Shown here: positions 1-8,030 of the stretch, one piece after another | Numbering within the stretch: position 1 is the first letter of the stretch | Layout: every line of letters starts with the position of its first letter | The notes under the pieces: generated by a model | Database searches by the model: none | Seen by the model: the letters and a program-made list of their open reading frames with translations, nothing else | Told to the model about the DNA's origin: nothing | DNA from: Streptacidiphilus melanogenes | GTDB lineage: Bacteria; Actinomycetota; Actinomycetes; Streptomycetales; Streptomycetaceae | DNA length: 50,508 nt | Direction: 5' to 3' | Assembly (NCBI RefSeq): GCF_000787835.1 | Contig: NZ_BBPP01000016.1 | Span: 74,272 to 124,779 of the forward strand | Translations under genes and position numbers: made by a program

Positions 1-11
1 GGGCCTGCGTC

Positions 12-35
12 GACCCCGGCTGAGAGGCCGGGGTC
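12..35. terminator. Hairpin terminator of an upstream gene
   Basis: A perfect 9-bp inverted repeat (12-20 and 27-35) encloses a 6-base loop. It probably ends a transcript that enters from outside the window. There is no T-run, as is common in high-GC actinobacteria. Confidence 0.5.
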
Positions 36-377
36 AGCTGCGTCACGCCCGCCCGCCAGGCCACTCGGCGGCCAGGCGGCCGGACCGCCGAGGACCGGAG
101 CCCGGAGCGCCGGAGTCAGAATGTGGTGAAGGCCACAACCCGGGGGCCCCTCCCCGCCTCGCCCGGAAATCCGGAGCCCCGCCGGGGCCCCGTCCGGCAA
201 ATCTTCCGTCCACCACCCGTCCCCGCCCGAACGCACGTTGATCGAATACTGATACACCCGTCTCGGCTCTCGGACGCCGGCCGCCGGGACAAGGCCGATC
301 GCTAGACTGGCCAGCGACCACAGGCCTGCCGGACACCCACCTCCGAGGGCCAGGACCACCAGAGTCGAGGAGCGCAC
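36..377 (+). promoter_or_regulatory. Gene-free upstream region of ask
   Basis: I see no convincing gene here; the reading frames lack the third-position G/C bias seen in real genes nearby. A -10-like hexamer TAGACT lies at 303-308 and would start a transcript near 315, leaving a 5' leader of about 60 bases. No good -35 partner is visible. GAGGAG at 367-372 is the ribosome binding site for the GTG at 378. Confidence 0.35.
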
Positions 378-1664
378 GTGGGCCTTGTCGTGCAGAAGTA
401 CGGCGGCTCATCCGTAGCGGATGCCGAAGGCATCAAGCGGGTCGCCCGACGGATCGTCGACACCAAGAAGGCCGGCCATGAGGTCGTCGTCGTGGTGTCC
501 GCCATGGGTGACACGACGGACGAGCTCATCGATCTCGCGGAGCAGGTGTCGCCCTTCCCTGCCGGCCGCGAGCTCGACATGCTGCTGACCGCCGGAGAGC
601 GGATCTCCATGGCCCTGCTGGCGATGGCGATCAAAAACCTCGGCCACGAGGCGCAGTCCTTCACGGGCAGCCAGGCAGGCGTGATCACCGACGCGGTCCA
701 CAACAAGGCGCGCATCATCGATGTGACGCCGGGTCGCATCCGTGCCGCGCTCGACAAGGGCAACATCGCGATCGTCGCCGGGTTCCAGGGCGTCTCGCAG
801 GACACCAAGGACATCACCACCCTCGGTCGCGGCGGCTCGGACACCACCGCCGTCGCGCTCGCGGCCGCGCTGAAGGCCGAGGTCTGCGAGATCTACACCG
901 ACGTGGACGGCGTCTTCACCGCCGACCCGCGCGTGGTGAAGAAGGCCAAGAAGATCGACTGGATCGCCTTCGACGACATGCTGGAGCTGGCCTCGTCCGG
1001 TTCCAAGGTGCTGCTGGCCCGCTGTGTCGAGTACGCGCGGCGGTACGACATCCCGATCCACGTCCGTTCGTCCTTCTCGGGACTGACCGGCACCTGGGTC
1101 TCCAACAAGCCGCTGACCAAGCCCGAAGGGGGCGAGATCGACATGGAGCAGGCCATCATCTCCGGTGTGGCCCACGACACCTCCGAGGCGAAGGTCACGG
1201 TTGTCGGCGTCCCCGACAAGCCGGGCGAGGCCGCGCGCATCTTCCGCGCCGTGGCGGACGCCGAGATCAACATCGACATGGTGGTCCAGAACGTCTCCGC
1301 CGCGACCACCGGCCGCACCGACATCTCCTTCACCGCGCCCAAGACCGAGGGCCGCAAGGCCATCGACGCGCTGGAGAAGGTGCAGGAGTCGATCGGCTTC
1401 GAGGCGCTGCGCTACGACGACGCGGTCGGCAAGATCTCCCTGGTCGGCGCCGGCATGCGATCGCACCCGGGCGTCACCGCGACCTTCTTCGAGGCGCTGT
1501 CGGCCGCGGGCGTCAACATCGAGCTGATCTCCACCTCCGAGATCCGCATCTCCGTCGTCACCCGCTCCGAGGACGTGAACGCCGCGGTGCAGGCCGTGCA
1601 CACCGCGTTCGGCCTGGACAGCGAGACGGACGAGGCCATCGTCTACGGCGGCACCGGCCGATGA
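378..1664 (+). CDS. ask: Aspartokinase (alpha subunit and full-length product)
   Basis: Phosphorylates L-aspartate with ATP, the first step of the pathway to lysine/DAP, threonine and methionine; cytosolic. The 428-residue product opens with the amino-acid kinase signature [10 protein letters not shown], and the GRGGSDTTA motif follows at about residues 155-163. The C-terminal third holds two ACT domains that normally mediate lysine/threonine feedback ([17 protein letters not shown] and [15 protein letters not shown]). Length matches the actinobacterial alpha-2-beta-2 type. The GTG start at 378 follows GAGGAG with 5-base spacing. The stop overlaps the next start as ATGA, so ask and asd are translationally coupled. 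Family assignment is secure. Confidence 0.97.
   Translation: MGLVVQKYGGSSVADAEGIKRVARRIVDTKKAGHEVVVVVSAMGDTTDELIDLAEQVSPFPAGRELDMLLTAGERISMALLAMAIKNLGHEAQSFTGSQAGVITDAVHNKARIIDVTPGRIRAALDKGNIAIVAGFQGVSQDTKDITTLGRGGSDTTAVALAAALKAEVCEIYTDVDGVFTADPRVVKKAKKIDWIAFDDMLELASSGSKVLLARCVEYARRYDIPIHVRSSFSGLTGTWVSNKPLTKPEGGEIDMEQAIISGVAHDTSEAKVTVVGVPDKPGEAARIFRAVADAEINIDMVVQNVSAATTGRTDISFTAPKTEGRKAIDALEKVQESIGFEALRYDDAVGKISLVGAGMRSHPGVTATFFEALSAAGVNIELISTSEIRISVVTRSEDVNAAVQAVHTAFGLDSETDEAIVYGGTGR
1143..1664 (+). CDS. ask: Internal in-frame start: aspartokinase beta subunit
   Basis: The in-frame ATG at 1143 (codon 256 of ask) is preceded by GAAGGGGG at 1125-1132, with 10 bases between. It would give a 173-residue protein made only of the two ACT domains, starting [12 protein letters not shown]. 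In Corynebacterium glutamicum the beta subunit of aspartokinase starts at the equivalent place (MEEAVLTGVATD) and forms the regulatory half of an alpha-2-beta-2 enzyme. The site is seen in the sequence; its use is inferred from that precedent. Confidence 0.7.
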   Translation: MEQAIISGVAHDTSEAKVTVVGVPDKPGEAARIFRAVADAEINIDMVVQNVSAATTGRTDISFTAPKTEGRKAIDALEKVQESIGFEALRYDDAVGKISLVGAGMRSHPGVTATFFEALSAAGVNIELISTSEIRISVVTRSEDVNAAVQAVHTAFGLDSETDEAIVYGGTGR

Positions 1665-2803
1665 CCGTTCCGGGGGGCGAGCACCCCGCCAGCACCGCAG
1701 GCACCACCGGTACCTCCGGAAGCGCCAAGGGAACCAAGCCGACCCGGCCCACCCTGGCCGTCGTGGGCGCCACAGGAGCCGTGGGTCGGGTGCTGATGGA
1801 GCTGCTCGCCACCCGCGCGGACGTGTGGGGCGAGGTCCGGCTCTTCGCCGGCCCCGAGGGCATCGGCACCGAGGTGCCGGTCCTGGGCCGAGCGGAGCCC
1901 GTGCGCGCCCTGGAGCCGGGCTGCTTCGAGGGCGTCGACATCGCGCTCTTCGAGGCTCCGGAGGACGTGGTCGAGGAGTGGGCGCCGCTCGCCGTCGAGG
2001 CGGGCGCGGTCGCGGTGGACGGATCCGCCGCGTTCCGGCTGCACCCGGACGTGCCGCTGGTCGTCCCTGAGATCAACCCGTCGGCCGCACGGATGCGCCG
2101 GATCGGGATCATCGCCGCGCCGCGCTGCGCCACGCTGGTGCTGACGGTCGCACTGGCCGCGCTGCACGCCGAGTTCGGACTGAGCCGGCTGGTCGTGACC
2201 GCGGCGCTGGCCGCCTCCGGCCGCGGCCGGATCGGCGTCGACACGCTGCGCCGGCAGACCGCCGAGGTCGCGGGCGACCCGTCGGTCGGCACTCGCACCG
2301 GGGACCTGCGCCGCGCCGTGTCCGAGCAGGAGGACGACCCGTTCGAGGCGCCGCTCGCCTACAACCTGCTGCCCTGGGCCGGTGACACCGCCGAGGAGGG
2401 CTGGTCGAGCGAGGAGCTGGGCCTGCGCAACGAGACCCGCAAGATCCTCGGGCTGCCCGAGCTGCCGATCTCGGCGACCTGCCTGCGCGTGCCGGTCGTC
2501 AGCGGCCACTCACTGACCGTCCACGCGGTGTTCGAGCGTGAGCCCGACGTGCACCGGGTCCGCGAGATCCTCGACTCCTCGGCCGGTGTCGTCGTCTACG
2601 ACGACCCGGACAAGGGCGAGTACCCGACGCCCGCCGACGTAGTGGGTTCCGACCCGACCTGGGTGGGCCGCGTGCGGCGCTCGCTCGACGAGCCCAACGG
2701 CCTGGAGCTGTTCCTGTGCGGGGACAACCTGCGCAAGGGAGCGGCGCTGAACTGCGTGCAGATCGCCGAGTTGGTCGCCGCCGAGGAACCCACGCAGAAC
2801 TGA
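1661..2803 (+). CDS. asd: Aspartate-semialdehyde dehydrogenase homologue with altered active site
   Basis: By family it would reduce aspartyl phosphate to aspartate semialdehyde with NADPH. The 380-residue product has a 28-residue Gly/Thr-rich N-terminal extension, then the dinucleotide-binding loop [12 protein letters not shown]. It keeps the catalytic cysteine (Cys156, codon 2126-2128), the HSLTVHA histidine, RKILG and [11 protein letters not shown]. However, the expected NPNCT reads APRCA, the YQAVSG glutamine is replaced by leucine (Leu183, motif AALAASG), and DNSSAFR reads DGSAAFR. These residues bind substrate or cofactor in characterised enzymes, so activity is doubtful; a second Asd elsewhere may do the work. 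The start overlaps the ask stop. Confidence 0.85.
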   Translation: MTVPGGEHPASTAGTTGTSGSAKGTKPTRPTLAVVGATGAVGRVLMELLATRADVWGEVRLFAGPEGIGTEVPVLGRAEPVRALEPGCFEGVDIALFEAPEDVVEEWAPLAVEAGAVAVDGSAAFRLHPDVPLVVPEINPSAARMRRIGIIAAPRCATLVLTVALAALHAEFGLSRLVVTAALAASGRGRIGVDTLRRQTAEVAGDPSVGTRTGDLRRAVSEQEDDPFEAPLAYNLLPWAGDTAEEGWSSEELGLRNETRKILGLPELPISATCLRVPVVSGHSLTVHAVFEREPDVHRVREILDSSAGVVVYDDPDKGEYPTPADVVGSDPTWVGRVRRSLDEPNGLELFLCGDNLRKGAALNCVQIAELVAAEEPTQN

Positions 2804-2928
2804 GCGCGCGAGGGCAAGGCACGGGCGGGAACACGGACGGTTAAGCTCTCCGGAACGGATTCGGAAGAGGTTTAGGGGGAGTTGGTGCAGACGCCGGATT
2901 CGGCTTCCGTGCCGCTGAGCGGGCCCGT

Positions 2929-2963
2929 ACCGTAGTGCCCCTCGATACGGTGTCACGGAGGGG
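2929..2963 (+). promoter_or_regulatory. Inverted repeat plus strong SD ahead of the sigma factor
   Basis: ACCGTA (2929-2934) and TACGGT (2946-2951) form a 6-bp inverted repeat with an 11-base spacer. GGAGGGG follows at 2957-2963. This is the strongest ribosome binding site in the region, but it is placed for the GTG at 2968, not for the sigma-factor ATG at 3033. Confidence 0.4.
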
Positions 2964-2967
2964 TCAG

Positions 2968-3036
2968 GTGACGTACAACCCTCGCGGCGGGTCATGCGTC
3001 CAACTGACGTGCCACCAAGCTCGGTGCTTGTCATGA
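2968..3036 (+). CDS. Possible Cys-rich leader peptide, coupled to the sigma factor
   Basis: A 22-codon frame starts at GTG 2968, four bases after GGAGGGG, and its TGA (3034-3036) overlaps the sigma-factor ATG at 3033 as ATGA. The peptide carries Cys at positions 10, 15 and 20 and a His at 16 (SCVQLTCHQARC). Third-position G/C is lower than in neighbouring genes, so the peptide itself may not be under selection. The sigma ATG has no SD of its own, which makes coupling through this frame plausible. Inferred from layout only. Confidence 0.4.
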   Translation: MTYNPRGGSCVQLTCHQARCLS

Positions 3037-3920
3037 CAGCGCCCTTCACCGCGGCGGACGCCTCACGTCCTCATCCCCAGGCCCACGCGACCGCAGGCCA
3101 GACCGCTCAGGCGGCGCCGACGGCCACCGTGGGCGCGAGCGTCGACCAGCTCACCGAGACCTACCAGGCCCACTACTCGTCCCTGCTGCGCCTGGCCGCA
3201 CTGCTGCTGGACGACACCGCCTCCTGCGAGGACGTCGTCCAGGAGGCGTTCATCCGGGTCCACTCCGCGCGCCGCCGGCTGCGCGACCCCGACAAGACCC
3301 TCGCCTACCTGCGCCAGACCGTGGTGAACCTCTCCCGCTCGACGCTGCGCCGGCGGATCCTCGGCCTGCGGCTGCTGCAGAAGCCGATGCCGGACGCGGC
3401 CAGCGCAGAGGAGGGCGCGTACGACGCGCTGGAGCGCGACGAGCTGATCGTGGCCCTGCGGGGCCTGCAACGCCGCCAGCGCGAGGTGCTGGTGCTGCGC
3501 TACTTCTCCGACATGACGGAGGCTCAGGTCGCGGACACCCTGGGCATTTCCGTAGGCTCGGTCAAGGCGTACGGCTCGCGCGGGCTGGCGGCGCTGCGGC
3601 TGACGATGGACGGCGGCACGCTGCCGTCCGAGTCCCCGGCTCCGAACGCCGGGACATCCGGTGGAACGGTTCCCGGGGCTGCCGCGTCGGAGCCACGCAG
3701 GGACGCACGGGCGCGTCGGCCGCGCATCGGCGAGCTGCGCGTCGGCGAGCCACGGATCGGCTCCGCACGGATCGATCCGAAGCGGACGGGTTCGGCCCGG
3801 ATGGGCGGGCCTCGGATCGGCTCTGCACCGATCGGCGAGCCAACACGACTCGGCGAAGCACGGAGACCAACGCGGACGGACTCGCCTGGCGAGTCGCAGA
3901 CAGAGGGGAGGCAGCGGTGA
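3033..3920 (+). CDS. SigE-family sigma-70 factor with Arg-rich pentapeptide tail
   Basis: An RNA polymerase sigma factor of the short (ECF-like, SigE family) kind. Region 2 is recognisable at about residues 50-110 (core CEDVVQEAFIRV) and region 4 at about 145-195 (REVLVLRYFSDMTEAQVADT followed by LGISVGSVKAYGSRGLAAL). About 95 more residues follow region 4, including eight tandem five-residue units (residues 231-270). I chose ATG 3033 because the upstream in-frame ATG at 2994 has no usable SD and the intervening codons lack G/C bias. The stop overlaps the next gene as GTGA, so the membrane protein that follows may be its regulator. Sigma identity is firm; promoter targets are unknown. Confidence 0.85.
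   Translation: MTAPFTAADASRPHPQAHATAGQTAQAAPTATVGASVDQLTETYQAHYSSLLRLAALLLDDTASCEDVVQEAFIRVHSARRRLRDPDKTLAYLRQTVVNLSRSTLRRRILGLRLLQKPMPDAASAEEGAYDALERDELIVALRGLQRRQREVLVLRYFSDMTEAQVADTLGISVGSVKAYGSRGLAALRLTMDGGTLPSESPAPNAGTSGGTVPGAAASEPRRDARARRPRIGELRVGEPRIGSARIDPKRTGSARMGGPRIGSAPIGEPTRLGEARRPTRTDSPGESQTEGRQR
3723..3842 (+). repeat. Eight tandem 15-bp units coding R-x-G-x-x
   Basis: Inside the sigma-factor gene, eight consecutive 15-base units encode RIGEL, RVGEP, RIGSA, RIDPK, RTGSA, RMGGP, RIGSA and PIGEP. Seven begin with Arg and seven have Gly in third place. The pattern differs from the A(D/N)LxX units of ordinary pentapeptide-repeat proteins. The DNA units are diverged, so this is not a recent slippage product. 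Confidence 0.8.
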
Positions 3921-5224
3921 GCGCGGAGCGGCGCTCGCGCTACCTGCGCGTGGTGCGGCCGGGATCGGGTGCCGGTTCCGAGGCCGCCGCCGTGACGCCG
4001 CCGCTTCCCGTCGAGCCGCCGCTCACCCCGCCGCTCTGGCTGGACTCCCCGAGGTCCGCGGTGCCGGAGCCCGGCCCGCTCCCCGGGCAGGGACCCATGC
4101 CCGGGGGCGGCCTCGCAGGCGCCACCTTCACCTCCGACGGCCACGACGCGGACCCGCTCGGTGCCGCGCTGCGCGAACGCCTGCACCAGGCGGTCGGCGA
4201 GGTGCGCCCCGCGCCCGACTCGCTGAACCGCCTGCGTCGCGCGGTCCCGCAGCGGCGCACCCTGCGCCGTCGCGCCTACGGCGGCGCGGCCGTCGCCGCC
4301 TCGCTGGCCCTGTTCGGCCTGACCGCCCTGCACTCGCTCGGCCCCGAAGGCGCCACCAGCGCCGATACCGGGCCCGCGGGCCAGCTCCTGCCGGGCGCCC
4401 ACCCGTCCGCCACCGGCGACGGGGTCGGCTGGACGGCCTCAGGGCCCGCCTTCCCCGGCGGCGTCGCGGGCGGATCCGCCAACGAGGCCCGCGGGCACCG
4501 GCCGGGCACGGTCCTGGTACCGCTGCCCTCCGGCGGTGTGACCAGCATCGCCGCGAGCCAGACCCACGCCACAGCCTCGGCCGCACTCGCCGCGTGCACC
4601 CGCAGCCAGCTCGGCAAGGGCGCGGCCGGCGTCGCGCCCGCCGACGCGTCGGGGATCGTCTACGGCTCCTTCGCGGTCAGCAACGTCTCGTCCACCCCGT
4701 GCAAGATCAGCAGCTCGGGCGACATCGACGTGCTCTCCCCGGTCGGCACGCAGACGTCCCGGTTCTCCGTCGTCCCGCACACCGCGGGAGACCCGGCCGT
4801 GGCCCTGCCCGCCGCCGACCCGGCGCATCCGCCGGTCGAGCTCGGCCCCGGTCAGACCTACGTGGTCGACTTCGCCTACGTGCCCGCCGCCTGCGCGAGC
4901 AACAGCTCTCTCGGTCCGACGGGCGCCCCCAGCCCGAGCTCGAGTGCGCCGGGCACCGCGTCCTCCGGAGCCACCGGCGGCACCGCCACCACCGCGGCCG
5001 ACGGCTCCTCCGGCGGAGCGGCCGGCAGCCCGTCGGCCTCTCCCGGCACGCCCGGCGGTACGGGTGCGTCCGGCGGCACGAGCGACACGGCCTCCCCGGA
5101 CGCCCCCAGCGTCCAGGTGGCCAGCGTCCCGGCCGCCGGAGGCAAGGCCGCGGCGACCACGACGCTCCAGGGCGCCTGCGCCGGCACCATCTACCGGACC
5201 GACCCGCTGCCCGCGCCGCATTAG
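3917..5224 (+). CDS. Membrane-anchored protein paired with the sigma factor; possible anti-sigma or sensor
   Basis: 435 residues. A Pro-rich N-terminal segment precedes a helical stretch (LHQAVGEVRPAPDSLNRLRR) and one membrane helix near residues 122-140 (AAVAASLALFGLTAL). An outer domain with paired cysteines follows at about 230-330. Its pattern (CTRSQL, a short NVSSTPCKIS segment, then a Pro-Gly turn) resembles DUF4232-type domains. A long Ser/Gly/Thr-rich stretch ends in a last Cys-containing segment. The GTG start overlaps the sigma-factor stop. Topology and coupling fit a membrane regulator of the sigma factor, but no ZAS or other known anti-sigma motif is visible, so that role is an inference. 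Confidence 0.6.
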   Translation: MSAERRSRYLRVVRPGSGAGSEAAAVTPPLPVEPPLTPPLWLDSPRSAVPEPGPLPGQGPMPGGGLAGATFTSDGHDADPLGAALRERLHQAVGEVRPAPDSLNRLRRAVPQRRTLRRRAYGGAAVAASLALFGLTALHSLGPEGATSADTGPAGQLLPGAHPSATGDGVGWTASGPAFPGGVAGGSANEARGHRPGTVLVPLPSGGVTSIAASQTHATASAALAACTRSQLGKGAAGVAPADASGIVYGSFAVSNVSSTPCKISSSGDIDVLSPVGTQTSRFSVVPHTAGDPAVALPAADPAHPPVELGPGQTYVVDFAYVPAACASNSSLGPTGAPSPSSSAPGTASSGATGGTATTAADGSSGGAAGSPSASPGTPGGTGASGGTSDTASPDAPSVQVASVPAAGGKAAATTTLQGACAGTIYRTDPLPAPH

Positions 5225-5244
5225 TCCACGGTTACCGTGGTGGG

Positions 5245-6042
5245 GTGTACCGGACCCTTCTGACCCCGCGCTGGCTGGCTCTGCACCTGCTGGCGCTGGT
5301 CGCCGTACCGGTCTGCATCATGCTGGGGATGTGGCAGCTGAGCCGCTTCGAGCTGCACAGCCACGCCCAGAAGCAGCAGGCCGCGACCGCCTCCACGGAC
5401 GCGGCGCCGACGGCGCTGTCGCGCCTGATCGACGGCGCGGACAAGGACGGCATCAACAACGACGACGGCCGCCGCGTCTCCTTCTCCGGTACCTATGACG
5501 CGGCGCACCAGCTGCTCGTACCGCAGCGCACCGTGGACGGCAGGAGCGGCACGCTGGTGGTCACCCCGATGCGGCTCCACGGCGGCGGCACCTACCTGGC
5601 GGTCGTCCGCGGGTGGCTGCCGGGCACTCCGTCCGCGGCTCCGGTCCCGCCGTCCGGCGAGGTCTCGGTCACCGGCCGCCTGCGGGCGGCGGAGACCCCG
5701 GACACCCCGGACGCGATCTCCTCCGGCACCCTCCCGGCCGGGCAGCTGGGCATGATCTCCCCGGTCACCATGGTCAACGCGCTGCCGTACGGCGTCTGGA
5801 ACGGCTACGCCTCGCTCGACCCGGGGGCCACCGGCACGGCCGGGCTCACCGCGGTGCCCTACTCCGCGGCGTCGGTCACGGACTCCTCGGGCGGGGGCCT
5901 GAGCCTGCAGGCGATCCAGAACCTCGGCTACGTCGGGCAGTGGTTCGTCTTCGCCGGGTTCGTCGTCTTCATGTGGTTCCGCTTCGTGCGCAGGGAGATC
6001 GAGACCCAGCGCGACAAGGCGCTGGGTCTCGAGACCGCCTGA
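5245..6042 (+). CDS. SURF1 family cytochrome oxidase assembly protein
   Basis: 265 residues. SURF1 proteins help assemble the haem a / CuA centres of aa3-type cytochrome c oxidase and sit in the membrane. The layout is typical: an N-terminal helix with the hallmark LGMWQLSRFELH (about residues 28-39), a periplasm-side domain with VVRGWLPG, and a C-terminal helix (WFVFAGFVVFMWFRF) followed by a short charged tail. GTG 5245 is chosen because the frame is open far upstream but the upstream part shadows the previous gene. It lies 20 bases after that gene and converges on the S9 peptidase gene 22 bases away. Confidence 0.88.
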   Translation: MYRTLLTPRWLALHLLALVAVPVCIMLGMWQLSRFELHSHAQKQQAATASTDAAPTALSRLIDGADKDGINNDDGRRVSFSGTYDAAHQLLVPQRTVDGRSGTLVVTPMRLHGGGTYLAVVRGWLPGTPSAAPVPPSGEVSVTGRLRAAETPDTPDAISSGTLPAGQLGMISPVTMVNALPYGVWNGYASLDPGATGTAGLTAVPYSAASVTDSSGGGLSLQAIQNLGYVGQWFVFAGFVVFMWFRFVRREIETQRDKALGLETA

Positions 6043-6064
6043 CGTCGGCCTGCCCGGGCGCGGG

Positions 6065-7942
6065 TCAGCGCAGGTGCCGGGCGACGAAGTCCAGTTCCAG
6101 CCGCAGCTGCTTGATCCGCTCCTCGACCACCAGCGAGCCGTGTCCGGCGTCGTAGCGGTAGACCTCGTGCGCCTTGCCCAGGCCCTCCAGCCGGCCGACG
6201 TAGTTCTCGATCTGCCGGATCGGGCAGCGCGGGTCGTTGACGCCCGCGCTGATGTAGACGGGCGCGTTCAGCGCGTCCACGTACGTCAGCGGTGAGGATG
6301 CCGCGTAGCGGTCCGGGACCTCCTCAGGGGTGCCGCCGACGAGCGTGCGGTCCATCGCCTTCAGCGCCTCCATCTCGTCGTGGTAGGCCGTCACGTAGTC
6401 CGCGACCGGGACGGCGGCCAGGCCCAGCGCCCACGCGTCCGGCTGGGTGCCCAGCCCCAGCAGGGTCAGGTAGCCGCCCCAGGAGCCGCCCGCCAGCACG
6501 ATGCGCTTGGGGTCGGCGAGCCCGCTGGCCACCGCCCACTCGCGCACCGCCGCGATGTCCTCCAACTCGATCAGGCCGACGCGGTGCCGCAGCGCGTCCG
6601 TCCAGGCGCGCCCATAGCCGGTCGAGCCGCGGTAGTTGACGCGGACGACTGCGAAGCCGTGGTCGACCCAGGCCGCGGGGCCGGCGGCGAAGGAGTCGGA
6701 GTCGTGCCAAGTAGGGCCGCCGTGGATCTCGAAGACGCAGGGGAGCGGGCCGTCGCCGGCGTCGGCAGGGCGCTGCACGAGGGCGTGGACGGTGCCGCCG
6801 GGGCCCTCGACCCACACGTCCTCCACGGGCACCGACGACGGCGCCTGCGGGCCGGGCGCGGACAGCACCACGCCCCCGGACGTGGACCGCACGACCGGCG
6901 GCTGCTCCGCCGAGGACCAGAGGAACTCGACCGTGCCGTCCGGGCGCGCGGACGCCCCGGAGACGGTGCCGGTCGGGGTGTCGAGCCGGATCAGCCCGCC
7001 GCTCGCGAGCTCGTAGCGGTAGAGCTCGCTGCGGGCGCGGAAGCTGTGCTCGACGAGCAGCGCGGTGGCGTCCGGGTACCACTCGGCGGTCACGTCGCCG
7101 GGCAGGTCCAGCACGATCTCGTGCTCGTCGCCCGTCACGGTGTCCCAGATCAGCGGCTCCCAGCGGCCGCGCCGCTGGTGCGCGACGAGCATCCGGGTGT
7201 CGCCGGGCAGCGGCGCGAAGCCGAGGCAGGAGAGGCCCAGCGGCTCCTCGCGCCCGGTCGCGTCGTCGAGTTCGGCGACGGATACGACGACGTCACCGTC
7301 GACCCGCAGCACGCGCAGGGCGCTGTGCATGGCGTCGCCGTGCTCGGTGTGGTCGACGGCGATCAGGGCGCCGTCGTGCGAGAGGTCGCCGACGCCCGCG
7401 GACTCGCGGTGGCGGTAGATCTCCAGCGGCTCGGCGGAACCGGGCCGGATCAGGTGCAGCGTGGAGCCGTCCTCGTCGGTGGAGCGGCCGACGACCGCCT
7501 CCCCTCGGCGGCCGAGCGCGAGCCCGGCGGGGTAGGAGGGCGCGAGGCCCGGGACGGCCTCCGGGTCGGGCGCATCCGCGGCGATGTCGGCGGGCTGCGC
7601 GAAGGGCTGACGGCGCCACACGCCGAACTCGTCGCCGTCGGTGTCGTCGAACCACCAGATCCACTCGCCGTCGGGGGTGAGCGTCCCCTCCGTGGTGCCG
7701 TTGGGCCGGTCGGTGACCCGGCGCTGTGTACCGTCCGCGCGGTCCCAGGCGTAGATCTCGTAGGTGCCGGTCGCGTTGGAGACGAACAGGGACCGGTCCG
7801 GCGCGTCGTCGGCCCACTCGGGCAGGCTCACCCGGGCGGCCCGGAAGCGCCGCTCCCAGGCCGGAAGGGCGTCGAAGACCTCGGTGAGGTCGATGGTGTG
7901 CCGCGTCTCGCTGCGCTCACTGCTGCTGCTCATGGTGACCAT
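6065..7942 (-). CDS. S9 family (prolyl oligopeptidase-type) serine peptidase
   Basis: 625 residues, cytosolic (no signal peptide). The N-terminal two-thirds has WD/propeller-like units such as SNATGTYEIYAWD and PDGEWIWWFDDTDGDE. The C-terminal alpha/beta-hydrolase domain holds the catalytic Ser487 in GGSWGGY, an Asp in GVNDPRCPI and a His in DAGHGSLV. These are the triad of the acylaminoacyl-peptidase/oligopeptidase family, which cleaves short peptides. ATG 7942 follows AAGGA with 5-base spacing; the ATG three codons later is an alternative. It stands alone: a hairpin separates it from the S53 gene and its 3' end faces SURF1. Confidence 0.92.
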   Translation of the reverse strand: MVTMSSSSERSETRHTIDLTEVFDALPAWERRFRAARVSLPEWADDAPDRSLFVSNATGTYEIYAWDRADGTQRRVTDRPNGTTEGTLTPDGEWIWWFDDTDGDEFGVWRRQPFAQPADIAADAPDPEAVPGLAPSYPAGLALGRRGEAVVGRSTDEDGSTLHLIRPGSAEPLEIYRHRESAGVGDLSHDGALIAVDHTEHGDAMHSALRVLRVDGDVVVSVAELDDATGREEPLGLSCLGFAPLPGDTRMLVAHQRRGRWEPLIWDTVTGDEHEIVLDLPGDVTAEWYPDATALLVEHSFRARSELYRYELASGGLIRLDTPTGTVSGASARPDGTVEFLWSSAEQPPVVRSTSGGVVLSAPGPQAPSSVPVEDVWVEGPGGTVHALVQRPADAGDGPLPCVFEIHGGPTWHDSDSFAAGPAAWVDHGFAVVRVNYRGSTGYGRAWTDALRHRVGLIELEDIAAVREWAVASGLADPKRIVLAGGSWGGYLTLLGLGTQPDAWALGLAAVPVADYVTAYHDEMEALKAMDRTLVGGTPEEVPDRYAASSPLTYVDALNAPVYISAGVNDPRCPIRQIENYVGRLEGLGKAHEVYRYDAGHGSLVVEERIKQLRLELDFVARHLR

Positions 7943-7962
7943 CTTCGTCCTTCGCGCAAGAA

Positions 7963-7990
7963 GCCCCGAGGACGGGATGGTCCTCGGGGC
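7963..7990 (-). terminator. Terminator after the S53 peptidase gene
   Basis: A perfect 10-bp inverted repeat (7963-7972 and 7981-7990) with an 8-base loop, 41 bases past the stop of the S53 gene. Confidence 0.75.
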
Positions 7991-8030
7991 CTCTCGATGC
8001 GGGCTGAAGGGGTCAGCGCCTACGCGGCAC

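Noticed and set aside
408-1601. Open frame of 397 codons antisense to ask
   Set aside because: Ask is certain on the plus strand; the antisense frame has no motif.
3723-3842. CRISPR-like or recent tandem DNA repeat
   Set aside because: The 15-base units are contiguous, diverged and in frame with a protein; there are no spacers.
3661-5244. Upstream extension of the SURF1 frame
   Set aside because: The frame is open for 528 codons before GTG 5245 but overlaps the sigma and membrane-protein genes and is Arg/Gly/Ala junk in composition.
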